From assembly GCA_039111475.1 (NCBI GenBank), contig JBCCIP010000006.1:94743-158742 (forward strand): a stretch of 64,000 bases of DNA, written 5' to 3'. Of this stretch, positions 1-7,438 are shown piece by piece; the first letter of the stretch is position 1, and every line of letters begins with the position of its first letter. The stretch is from JAUIET01 sp039111475 (GTDB lineage Bacteria; Pseudomonadota; Gammaproteobacteria; Pseudomonadales; JAUIET01). Under the pieces are notes generated by a model that made no database searches, was not told the origin of the DNA, and worked only from the letters and a program-made list of their open reading frames with translations. The translations under genes were made by a program, and so were the position numbers.

Positions 1-205
1 CCTAACTACTTAATCATGGCGTATTTGACCGTGAACTTACTGGGAAGATAGGAGTAAATAGGGGTTTTGATGCGACCAAGGAAACAAAAATTGATAATGT
101 TGCGGCGTAACGCACGCTTATTTCGTTTGACTGCTTCAACGATAGTCTACGTTGCATGCGATAATAGCTTCTGTAACTCTCGATCGACTTGTGAACATTG
201 TAGCT

Positions 206-739
206 ATGAAAAAAAGAGGTGGTGGTCGAGATGCGCTCGTTAAAAGCGCGCTTATCGAGTTTGAGAAGTACGGATATGATGGTACAAATACAAACGCCAT
301 TGCAAAGAACGCGGGTTATGCTCCGCAAACTTTTTATAGGCATTTTTCAGACAAGCGCGAAATTTTCCTCGCCGTATATCGCGAATGGGCAGAATCAGAA
401 CTGCGAGACTTGCTGAACACAGATTCGGCAGAGCTCATGGCCTCTGTGTTAATCCGCCATCATAAGAGTCACGCTGTTTTTCGACGTTCACTCCGTTACC
501 TTAGCGTTCACGATGATGAAGTAAGGAAGCAGCGGGCACAGACCCGATTATCGCAAATGCGTTTGCTCGAAGGTCGCACACATGAGAGAGAGCCTGCGCG
601 TTTGTTATCTGTAGTGCTGACACTGGAAAGATTATGTGATGCCATCGCCGATAAGGAATACATTGCGTGCGGAATAACAGAGAAGAAAGCGCGTGCGGAA
701 ATCGTTTTATTGATAGAGCAAAACTTGCGGGAGGACTGA
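206..739 (+). CDS. TetR-family transcriptional regulator
   Basis: A one-component DNA-binding repressor of the TetR type, probably answering to a small ligand. The N-terminal 50 residues form a classic TetR helix-turn-helix, ending in the motif QTFYRHFSDKREIF. The C-terminal ligand domain is not recognisable. An in-frame ATG lies at 152, but the start at 206 (MKKRGGGRDAL) places the HTH at the usual distance from the N-terminus. The protein is about 178 residues, slightly short for the family. It stands alone, convergent with the LysR gene that follows, so its target cannot be read from context. The 205 bases before it hold no gene I can support. Confidence 0.8.
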   Translation: MKKRGGGRDALVKSALIEFEKYGYDGTNTNAIAKNAGYAPQTFYRHFSDKREIFLAVYREWAESELRDLLNTDSAELMASVLIRHHKSHAVFRRSLRYLSVHDDEVRKQRAQTRLSQMRLLEGRTHEREPARLLSVVLTLERLCDAIADKEYIACGITEKKARAEIVLLIEQNLRED

Positions 740-779
740 TGCCTTCGAATACTTATCTAATCGCGATCAGATAATGGCT

Positions 780-1679
780 TTACAAGAACCGCGTCATTCG
801 CAATAAAATCGACAAGAACAACTCCAGCTGAGGGCTTCTGCGCGCGCGGCTGCGAGTGATCAAAGGCAGCTCATTATGCTGATGTGTCAGCCGCGGTTTG
901 AGCGCACGCAACTCACCCCGACCCACCCAACTCTCGGCAAAATGATCAGGCAGGTAACCGATGTATTGCCCTGATAATATCAACATCAAGGTAGCTTCCA
1001 GATTGTTTGCTCGCGCGTCAGTAGGCACACTTTTTCGGATGGGGTTGGCGTCAAGACTTGAACCGGCCATTCGGCATTGCGCTAAACTTTGCTTGTTGAT
1101 AGACCGGTCAGTGGCATCGAATAATGCATGTTCTTTTCCACAATACAGATAGAGGCTTTCGCTCAGAAAATCATGAGCGTCCAGGCCCGGCAATCTGCTT
1201 GCCGAGCCAATAATGCCAAGATGAAGACGCCCGTCTATTACGCCGCGCTGCACCGCCTCATCTGGCAACACCTCAAGGTTCACAACAACATCGGGTGCCA
1301 GCGTGCAAAACTCCTTCACAGTTGCAGACATATTGAATTCGGGTAAGGAGGTCATGTAATCAATCTGGCCCAGGTTTAGCTCACCGCTGAGATGGCCCTG
1401 AATCGCGTCCATGTCGGCGCCAAACTCATCGACCGCCGCAAGCAGACCCAGCGCTCGTTCGTAAACCTGTTCACCATGCTCCGTCAGTGAAAAACCCGAA
1501 CGGCCACGCTCACACAGCCGCATACCCAACCGCGATTCCAGGTCAGCCATCTGAGTGCTGATTGTTGGGCGCCCGACATTCAAGCGATTTGCCGCCTGGG
1601 TAAAACCACCGCATTGCACCACAGTCACAAACAGGCGTAACAACCTGAAATCGATATCATGAATACGCATACAGGCCAT
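780..1679 (-). CDS. LysR-family transcriptional regulator
   Basis: A LysR-type regulator of normal length (299 residues). The N-terminal winged HTH covers about residues 8-65 (FRLLRLFVTVVQCGGFTQAA, then RPTISTQMADLE). A periplasmic-binding-protein-like effector domain follows. It is divergent from the desaturase gene at 1797, and the shared intergenic region carries a palindrome with LysR-box geometry, so it probably controls that gene and itself. The start may be the ATG at 1679 or the one at 1670 (MRIHDIDF). Neither has a clear ribosome binding site. Confidence 0.88.
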   Translation of the reverse strand: MACMRIHDIDFRLLRLFVTVVQCGGFTQAANRLNVGRPTISTQMADLESRLGMRLCERGRSGFSLTEHGEQVYERALGLLAAVDEFGADMDAIQGHLSGELNLGQIDYMTSLPEFNMSATVKEFCTLAPDVVVNLEVLPDEAVQRGVIDGRLHLGIIGSASRLPGLDAHDFLSESLYLYCGKEHALFDATDRSINKQSLAQCRMAGSSLDANPIRKSVPTDARANNLEATLMLILSGQYIGYLPDHFAESWVGRGELRALKPRLTHQHNELPLITRSRARRSPQLELFLSILLRMTRFL

Positions 1680-1686
1680 AATAGGT

Positions 1687-1728
1687 CTATAAAACTTTAA
1701 CTTAAAGTCTAAAGGTTAATATTTATAG
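1687..1728. promoter_or_regulatory. Nested palindromes, candidate LysR operator
   Basis: Between the divergent LysR and desaturase genes lies a perfect 15-base palindrome at 1694-1708 (arms ACTTTAA and TTAAAGT around a central C), which fits the T-N11-A LysR box. It sits inside a second inverted repeat with arms CTATAAA (1687-1693) and TTTATAG (1722-1728). The region is very A+T rich and probably also contains the promoters. Binding is inferred from position and symmetry. Confidence 0.5.
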
Positions 1729-1796
1729 TCCTAAAAGATTTGCTTATCCTGAGAGAATCCTTGGCGCGCCGTTGTGCCAAAAAGAGAGGAGCGACT

Positions 1797-2750
1797 ATGG
1801 ACGATTTCATTGGCAACAAGCGACTGATCAGCCAGGAGCGCCTGCGAGAATACAATCAACGCACAGATTTTAGAGGCTGGGTGCAGGTAAGCAGCCATAT
1901 TGCGGCCATCGTCTTGGCGTCGTATGCGCTGTCGCTCAGCCTGGGTGGTTACTGGGCGATTTTGTGGTTTGTTGTGCTAGGTACCCTTCTCAACTTCCTG
2001 TACGCAGGTCAGCATGAGCTGTCGCACTGGACCGTATTTAAAACGCGCTGGTTGAATAACGTGTTCGGTCACCTGTTTGGTTTTCTGGTATTCATGCCCA
2101 GAGAACATGACCGAATGGAACACTACCAGCATCACCGCTTCACACAGGACCCCGAACTGGATGGCGAACTTCAAGGCGCGCCGTACTATACGATGGCAGG
2201 CTATCTTTGGTATGCCTCGGGCGTTGGCTACTGGATTGGGATTATTTGGCGCACAATAGGCACTGCGTTCACGTTTCGCTTCCCGGCGTTTTTTGTTGAG
2301 AAGCAACGAACGCTGGCCACCAAGGAGGCCCGCATTTATTTATTCGGCTATGCAACGATTGCGGCACTGTCTTGGTATTACCAGAGCTGGTTTGCCTTCA
2401 CCTATTGGTTGGCTCCCATGTTTGCAACCAAGTTTATTCATAACTGCCAGAACCTTGCGGAGCACACGGGCATGCCCAATGAATCTAACATTCTGATCAA
2501 TACCCGAACCATTAAGAGCAATACGCTACTGAACTGGCTGGCGTGGAACATGCCGTATCACACGGCGCATCACACTTACCCCGCAGTTCCATTCTATAAG
2601 CTACCGCAACTGCACGCTGAAATGGTGGCCGGCATGGGTCACGAACCCGAGACGATCAGCTATTGGGACTATCAGGTAGGTATGCTCAAGAAACTATGGC
2701 GCGAGGGAAGTTCAAAATACCATGGCAAAGCGCTGCACGACTACAAATAA
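1797..2750 (+). CDS. Membrane fatty acid desaturase-family protein
   Basis: An integral membrane di-iron enzyme of the fatty acid desaturase/hydroxylase superfamily. The histidine clusters are all present: HELSHW, then HDRMEHYQHH, then HNCQNLAEH, and a C-terminal HTAHH. Hydrophobic segments lie between them. The protein is about 317 residues from the ATG at 1797, which follows a good ribosome binding site (GAGAGGAG). An upstream in-frame start at 1740 lies inside the regulatory palindrome region and is less likely. The substrate is unknown; acyl lipids or other hydrophobic compounds are possible. The TIM-barrel gene 24 bases downstream is probably co-transcribed. Confidence 0.85.
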   Translation: MDDFIGNKRLISQERLREYNQRTDFRGWVQVSSHIAAIVLASYALSLSLGGYWAILWFVVLGTLLNFLYAGQHELSHWTVFKTRWLNNVFGHLFGFLVFMPREHDRMEHYQHHRFTQDPELDGELQGAPYYTMAGYLWYASGVGYWIGIIWRTIGTAFTFRFPAFFVEKQRTLATKEARIYLFGYATIAALSWYYQSWFAFTYWLAPMFATKFIHNCQNLAEHTGMPNESNILINTRTIKSNTLLNWLAWNMPYHTAHHTYPAVPFYKLPQLHAEMVAGMGHEPETISYWDYQVGMLKKLWREGSSKYHGKALHDYK

Positions 2751-2774
2751 TTTATCAAAGAGAGAGGATCAACC

Positions 2775-3614
2775 ATGCAAACGTTAGCGGTATATCAATC
2801 TTTGTGGGGCATGCAAACCTGCAGCACGGAAGATGGCAAAAGACCTCATGACGAAGTCTTGCAGCAAGCTGCTGATGCGAAATACGCAGGTGTGTGCCTG
2901 GACCCCGTTGTGAGTCAAATCGACGAATTCCTTGAACTGAAACCGCTTTACGAACAGCTGCAATTAGGGTGTCTTGTTAACGTATTCCCCTGCGCGGTTG
3001 CGGAAATGCGCCCATTGCTGGAATTCAGTAAGGAAATGTCGGCCCCTTATGCCAATGTGATCGCACCCGTATTCCCAATGAACGTCGAGGGCGCCGTGCC
3101 AATCATTCGAACCTGGTTGGAAGTGGCCGAAGATGTTGGCATTCCAATTAAGTTTGAAACCCATAGAGACTGCATTACCAATGATATGTTTATGACATTG
3201 CAGTTGTTGGACGCTATACCTGAAATGCGGTTGACCGCCGACTTATCACATTATTGTCTAAATCGAGAAATGAGCGCACCGATTGCGGCTGACAACCAAG
3301 CATGGATACAACGCCTGCTAGAACGCTCCGACAGCTTCCAGGGAAGGGTTTCCAGTCACGAGCAAATACAGGTACCTCTTCACTTTCCGCAGAATCAAAA
3401 ATGGGTGGCCATCTTCAAGGACTGGTGGGAGCGAGGTTTCCGCTCCTGGCGCGCTCGTGCTGGTGATGATGACACGCTGATATTCCTCTGCGAGCTGGGC
3501 CCGCCCGAATACGCGTTTACCGATGCCGATGGTAAAGAACTTTCCGATCGCTTCGAGGAAGCAAACCTAATACGCAGTTGGGTGGAAGAAATCTGGGCGG
3601 AACTCGACGCCTAA
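2775..3614 (+). CDS. Xylose isomerase-like TIM-barrel protein
   Basis: A 279-residue protein of the sugar phosphate isomerase/epimerase (AP endonuclease family 2-like) fold. Metal-ligand-type motifs are visible: KFETHRD near residue 130, LTADLSHYC near 155 and RVSSHEQIQ near 193, matching the E, D-H and H positions of this superfamily. The start follows a GAGAGGA ribosome binding site. It lies directly behind the desaturase in the same direction, so the two are likely one operon under the LysR regulator. The exact substrate cannot be inferred; members include isomerases, epimerases and dehydratases. Confidence 0.75.
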   Translation: MQTLAVYQSLWGMQTCSTEDGKRPHDEVLQQAADAKYAGVCLDPVVSQIDEFLELKPLYEQLQLGCLVNVFPCAVAEMRPLLEFSKEMSAPYANVIAPVFPMNVEGAVPIIRTWLEVAEDVGIPIKFETHRDCITNDMFMTLQLLDAIPEMRLTADLSHYCLNREMSAPIAADNQAWIQRLLERSDSFQGRVSSHEQIQVPLHFPQNQKWVAIFKDWWERGFRSWRARAGDDDTLIFLCELGPPEYAFTDADGKELSDRFEEANLIRSWVEEIWAELDA

Positions 3615-3685
3615 TTTGCACTCGCGTCGAAAGGAACAATCTCAAATCCCCTTGACTATCATTATAGGCAAGCGAGAACAACCGA

Positions 3686-3997
3686 TTAGCGCGGCGCCAT
3701 GCCATGCACCATCGTCAGTGACTTAAGTTCAGCGCCTGCTCTTCGGTGCTCGGATAAGGACTGGTATTCTGGGTCGTCATACCAGTCTTGAGCCGCCGAT
3801 TCGGATGGAAACTGGAAAATAACTATGCGGCCTGGTCGAGGTTCGGACCCTTCCATGTGCCTGATGGCGTCGTCAAAAGTAAGGAATGAACCACCGTGTT
3901 TTTTCAGTAGGGGAAAAAATCCCTTCTCGTACTTTAGGTACTCTTCCTGGTTGTGCGTTACCAGATTGGCAATCATGTAAACGGGCGTATCAGACAT
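3686..3997 (-). CDS. DUF1330-family small protein
   Basis: A 103-residue soluble protein with the dimeric alpha/beta-barrel pattern of DUF1330. Its opening (PVYMIANLVTHNQEEYLKY), the central GGSFL, and FQFPSESAAQDWYDDPEYQS are typical. Biochemical function of the family is not established. It is the last gene of a minus-strand group after a TetR regulator and a haloalkane dehalogenase, separated from the latter by 48 bases, so it may be co-expressed with dehalogenation. Confidence 0.75.
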   Translation of the reverse strand: MSDTPVYMIANLVTHNQEEYLKYEKGFFPLLKKHGGSFLTFDDAIRHMEGSEPRPGRIVIFQFPSESAAQDWYDDPEYQSLSEHRRAGAELKSLTMVHGMAPR

Positions 3998-4045
3998 TGT
4001 GCTTGTGCTCTATTTGAGTTGTAACTTGTTTTTTTATGACGGTGA

Positions 4046-4927
4046 TCAAAATGCAGTCCGTAGCCAATGCGCTACGGCTTGGCCAATTTCAACAGGCGAA
4101 TCTTCTTGTATAAAGTGCAAACCCTTCACCGTCACTTCTTGTTGATTTGGCCAGCTGCGGCAAAACTCACGTTGTGGACCCACCAGAATGGACCCAGGAT
4201 CCGCGTTGATGAACAATTTCGGTATATTGCTGCTGGCCATGAATGCACCGTATTCGTTCACCAAAGCCACTACGTTTTCTGGCTCGCCTTCAATAGGAAT
4301 TTGACGGGGCCAATTCAGCAGCGGCTGACGATCATCACGTTCGGTATGCGGTGCGCGATAGGCATCCATTTCCTTGTCGCTCAGCTTGCGGATGATTGAA
4401 GAAGGCAGCACCCCTTCGATGAACATATTGCGTTCGAGAATTAAATCTTCACCTTTGTCAGAGCGGAAACCTTTAAAGATACCCACCGCACCCTCTGGCC
4501 AATCATCCCAACTGACTGGTTTCACAATCCCTTCCATGTAGGCAACGCCTTTCACATCCGCTGCGTGGCGCATAGCCCATAAGAAACCAATACCGCTGCC
4601 CCAATCATGGATAACCAAGGTAACGTTCTTGTTGGCATTAATTGTTTCAAGCAAGCCTTCCACATATTGGTAGGCTACCTCTAACGAGTAACGATCGGCG
4701 CCTTCACTCGCAGGGAGTTTTTCGGAATCGCCCTGACCAATAAGATCCGGTACTATCACCCGACCAGACGACACCAGTTCAGGCACAACATTACGCCACA
4801 AAAACGACGACGTGGGGTTTCCGTGCAGCAGCACAATGGGGTCGCCACTGCCCTCCTCTACATACGCAATTTGTTTGCCATTAACGGTGGCACGCTTTTT
4901 TTCATAGGGCATCGTTTCAGATAACAT
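4046..4927 (-). CDS. Haloalkane dehalogenase, HLD-II (LinB-like)
   Basis: Hydrolyses carbon-halogen bonds of haloalkanes to alcohols through an alpha/beta-hydrolase fold; cytoplasmic. The whole HLD-II catalytic set is visible: nucleophile Asp108 in VIHDWGSG, acid Glu132 in AYMEGIV, base His271 in GLHFIQEDSP, and halide-binding Asn37 (HGNPTSS) and Trp109. These numbers are almost those of LinB, and WPRQIPIEG and PKLFINADPG also match that group. Length 293 is normal. It lies between a TetR gene upstream and a DUF1330 gene downstream, all in one direction, suggesting a substrate-induced operon. Native substrate is unknown. Confidence 0.9.
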   Translation of the reverse strand: MLSETMPYEKKRATVNGKQIAYVEEGSGDPIVLLHGNPTSSFLWRNVVPELVSSGRVIVPDLIGQGDSEKLPASEGADRYSLEVAYQYVEGLLETINANKNVTLVIHDWGSGIGFLWAMRHAADVKGVAYMEGIVKPVSWDDWPEGAVGIFKGFRSDKGEDLILERNMFIEGVLPSSIIRKLSDKEMDAYRAPHTERDDRQPLLNWPRQIPIEGEPENVVALVNEYGAFMASSNIPKLFINADPGSILVGPQREFCRSWPNQQEVTVKGLHFIQEDSPVEIGQAVAHWLRTAF

Positions 4928-4990
4928 GTTAAAACCTCAGTCAAAAATAGTGTGTTAGACGATAGACTGGTTGAGGCAGTAACGTGCCCA

Positions 4991-5578
4991 TCATGCCGCT
5001 AAACCTAGCATGGACAGACTGCTCTCTATCATGGGTTCCAGTTCTTTTTGGGATTTACACAAACGACTTTGTACTCGAAGACCAAGATTGATCGTCATTA
5101 CACGGGCTGCCAACTCATCAGCACAAAGTCCAGCATCGAGTTCACCGTTTTTCTGCGCAAGCGTAAATGATCGTGCGAAAGCACTTTCAATAGCCCTCAG
5201 CTGCTTTGACGCAAGGCGATTCAAGGGCGGATCTATGTCGGCCAGCTCAAGCACCGTGTTCACCATCATGCATCCTTGTTTCGCCTTTCGGGCTGACACA
5301 TCCAACAAGGTTGCCACAAAAAAAGCCCGCGGTAATTCAAGAGGCGATTGCGTTTGCAATTCTCCTTCGACAATCGCGAGAGTACGGTCGCCAAACAGGA
5401 CCAGGCATTCTATGAACAAATCGCGTTTGGTATGGAAGCTTGCATAGAAGCTGGAGCGAGATATGCCCATTGCAAGGAGAAGTTCCGGCAGTGATGTCGC
5501 TGTATAGCCACGCGCCCAAAATAACTTCATTGCGGCGTTCAGCGCTTGACTGCGATCAAATTCCAGAGTTCGTGGCAT
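4991..5578 (-). CDS. TetR-family regulator of the dehalogenase operon
   Basis: A TetR repressor of about 195 residues from the chosen start (MPRTLEFDRSQAL); a start at 5617 is also open but adds an atypical leader that overlaps an operator-like repeat. The HTH reads LPELLLAMGISRSSFYASF, resembling the AcuR/YcnC-like branch. It precedes the haloalkane dehalogenase by 63 bases in the same direction. Autoregulation with co-control of the dehalogenase is the simplest reading, because two interleaved inverted repeats lie directly in front of it. Confidence 0.85.
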   Translation of the reverse strand: MPRTLEFDRSQALNAAMKLFWARGYTATSLPELLLAMGISRSSFYASFHTKRDLFIECLVLFGDRTLAIVEGELQTQSPLELPRAFFVATLLDVSARKAKQGCMMVNTVLELADIDPPLNRLASKQLRAIESAFARSFTLAQKNGELDAGLCADELAARVMTINLGLRVQSRLCKSQKELEPMIESSLSMLGLAA

Positions 5579-5603
5579 GGCTAGTCTCGGATATCCATAT
5601 CGC

Positions 5604-5635
5604 ACATTCTGTACCAATCAGTCCAGAATGTACAG
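5604..5635. promoter_or_regulatory. Interleaved inverted repeats, candidate TetR operator
   Basis: Two overlapping inverted repeats sit 26 bases before the TetR start: arms ACATTCTG (5604-5611) and CAGAATGT (5624-5631), and arms CTGTAC (5609-5614) and GTACAG (5630-5635). Such dyads just upstream of a TetR gene are typical autoregulatory operators. The assignment is inferred from position and symmetry. Confidence 0.5.
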
Positions 5636-5705
5636 CTTTCGATTAAATTATTCACTGTCCCTGAATTACGATAAATAGGCACTTACATCACATTAAGAAT
5701 TCATC

Positions 5706-5909
5706 CTAGGGATAGCCTCGATATTTTTCGCACTCTGCATGGAAATCATACGGAACCTGATCGACGGAATCGGGCCACATTTGAAGCTCTAGCCAATATT
5801 CTACCAAGCCGTAGCGCGCACACAGTGTCACAAATCGAACGTCATTGCGCAGCTCTGGACCGTCGGCGTCAAACAATCCTAAAGTGCGGTATGCGTTGAA
5901 ACCGAGTTG
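5706..5909 (-). pseudogene. C-terminal remnant of a CadC/TPR-type regulator
   Basis: About 66 codons resemble the C-terminal end of CadC-like winged-helix/TPR regulators: GLFDADGPELRNDVRF, LCARYGLVEYWLE, then WPD and a closing DFHAECEKYRG. In this frame nothing upstream resembles the expected DNA-binding, membrane or TPR domains; the open frame to 6107 becomes cysteine- and serine-rich nonsense. It is therefore probably the decayed tail of a lost gene. Family recognition comes from the typical 'DPRF...GL..YW....WPD' ending and is moderate. Confidence 0.5.
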
Positions 5910-6243
5910 GCCTTCAGAACTTGGGGCTGGCTGCTGTGAATATCTTCTGCATTCTAAAAGATGCGAGCTTGATATTGCCTGTTCTGTTCTACATACCGTC
6001 CATGCTGATAACCGGTGTGCTGTTGATCTTATACAGCAGGTGGCCGCGAGCAACTTAGAGATACCTTTTCCTCGTGGCACAGCGCAAAGCCGGTCCTCAG
6101 GTTGCAAATACCAGGCGCTCTCGAATGCCCATCGTGAGATGTCAGTGCAATGATCGTCGCAAACCTGTTTAAATGTTGACTAATTAAAAAAGTAAAGAGT
6201 TAATATTGGTTCGCTTTTAGATGGGTTTCCGAGTTGCGAGTAC
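5910..6243. other. Gene-free stretch before the P450 gene
   Basis: No coding region I can support. Open frames here on both strands have no family resemblance. The last 70 bases before the P450 start are A+T rich and probably contain its promoter, but no clear -35/-10 pair stands out. Confidence 0.5.
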
Positions 6244-7425
6244 ATGAGTGATCTAGCTTCAATTGACTGGTACTACGACGATTTGCCGGGACCAGCGTTC
6301 GCTGAAAAATTACATCAACTGAGAAACAAAGGCCCGGTCGTGCCGGTGAAAGCAATTGGTGGCGCTATGCCGGTGTACTATATAGTCGGTCATCAGGCCC
6401 TCGCCGAGGCCTTTCGTGACGGGGAGCAATTTCCACCGGGACACGCCTACCAGATTATCTCGCTGCCCTTTATTGGCGAAACCTTCATGTCGATGAACGA
6501 AGATCGCCATCGACTATGGCGCCCGCCAATGACGCCGTCGTTCCGGCGCCATGCCGTAGACAAAATGGATCAGCAACGGCTGGCTGAAATCGGTTATGAG
6601 ATTCTCGATACTTTGCATGGGCAGCAAACAATAGATCTGGTATCCAACTTTACGCGGCTGTATGCGTTTCGCGTTATCTGTGAGCAGCTGGGCCTGCCAA
6701 TTGAGCAAGAGCGCGAGTACTACCAATGGTCTATGGACCTGATGTTTGGCGGGCGTGATGCGGAAAAATCCAAAGCGGCAGATCGCAAGCTGACAACCAT
6801 TGTGGAACAAGTGGTTGAAGCGCGCAGAGCCAAACCTGCCGAGGACCAGATTAGCCGCTGGATTCACGACACCGAAGTAGAGGGCAAGGCGCTGAATCTT
6901 GAGCAGATAGTTGCGCATATTCGCCTGTTTTTTACCGCCGGGGCGACCACCACGTCCGATGCAATGAGCAACCTGTTTCATGCGCTATTGACGCATCCTA
7001 GGGCTTGGGAGCAATGCGTTGATCAGCCGGCGGCGCAACAGGGCGCGCTTCAGGAGTTGCTGCGCTGGAACCCACCGGTTGCAGCGCAACCGAGATTCTC
7101 GCGGTCAGACCAAGCAGTGGTGCTTGCGGGTGTTGAGATTCCAGCTAACACGTCGGTGTTGTTTGGCATCGCGGCGGCCAATCGTGACCCATTGGTTTTC
7201 CCTGATCCCGATCGATTTGATATCGAGCGCAATGGCCAAGGCCTAATGACTTTTGGACCAGGCTTGCGCACTTGCCCGGGAATGCATCTTGCACAAAAAA
7301 ACCTTGCTACCGCACTGCGCATTGTTGCCGAGCGATTCCCTGGTTTGCGGTTGTCACCTGCGTCAACCGAATGCCCACAGGGCATACTGCTGCGCGGTGT
7401 ACATCGATTGCAGGTAAGTTGGTGA
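6244..7425 (+). CDS. Cytochrome P450
   Basis: A soluble bacterial haem-thiolate monooxygenase of 393 residues. The I-helix oxygen-activation motif AGATTTSD lies at 232-239, the K-helix ExxR is E271-R274 in ELLRW, and the haem loop FGPGLRTCPGMHLA places the thiolate ligand at Cys344. Length is normal for class I P450s. No ferredoxin or ferredoxin reductase gene is nearby, so its electron partners must come from elsewhere. It stands alone, convergent with the PQQ dehydrogenase 13 bases downstream. Substrate unknown. The ribosome binding site is weak. Confidence 0.93.
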   Translation: MSDLASIDWYYDDLPGPAFAEKLHQLRNKGPVVPVKAIGGAMPVYYIVGHQALAEAFRDGEQFPPGHAYQIISLPFIGETFMSMNEDRHRLWRPPMTPSFRRHAVDKMDQQRLAEIGYEILDTLHGQQTIDLVSNFTRLYAFRVICEQLGLPIEQEREYYQWSMDLMFGGRDAEKSKAADRKLTTIVEQVVEARRAKPAEDQISRWIHDTEVEGKALNLEQIVAHIRLFFTAGATTTSDAMSNLFHALLTHPRAWEQCVDQPAAQQGALQELLRWNPPVAAQPRFSRSDQAVVLAGVEIPANTSVLFGIAAANRDPLVFPDPDRFDIERNGQGLMTFGPGLRTCPGMHLAQKNLATALRIVAERFPGLRLSPASTECPQGILLRGVHRLQVSW

Positions 7426-7438
7426 TCCCTTTTGACCT

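Noticed and set aside
5910..6107. Extension of the TPR-like frame to a 133-residue gene
   Set aside because: The upstream half is Cys- and Ser-rich with no similarity and no ribosome binding site; only the end resembles a protein family.
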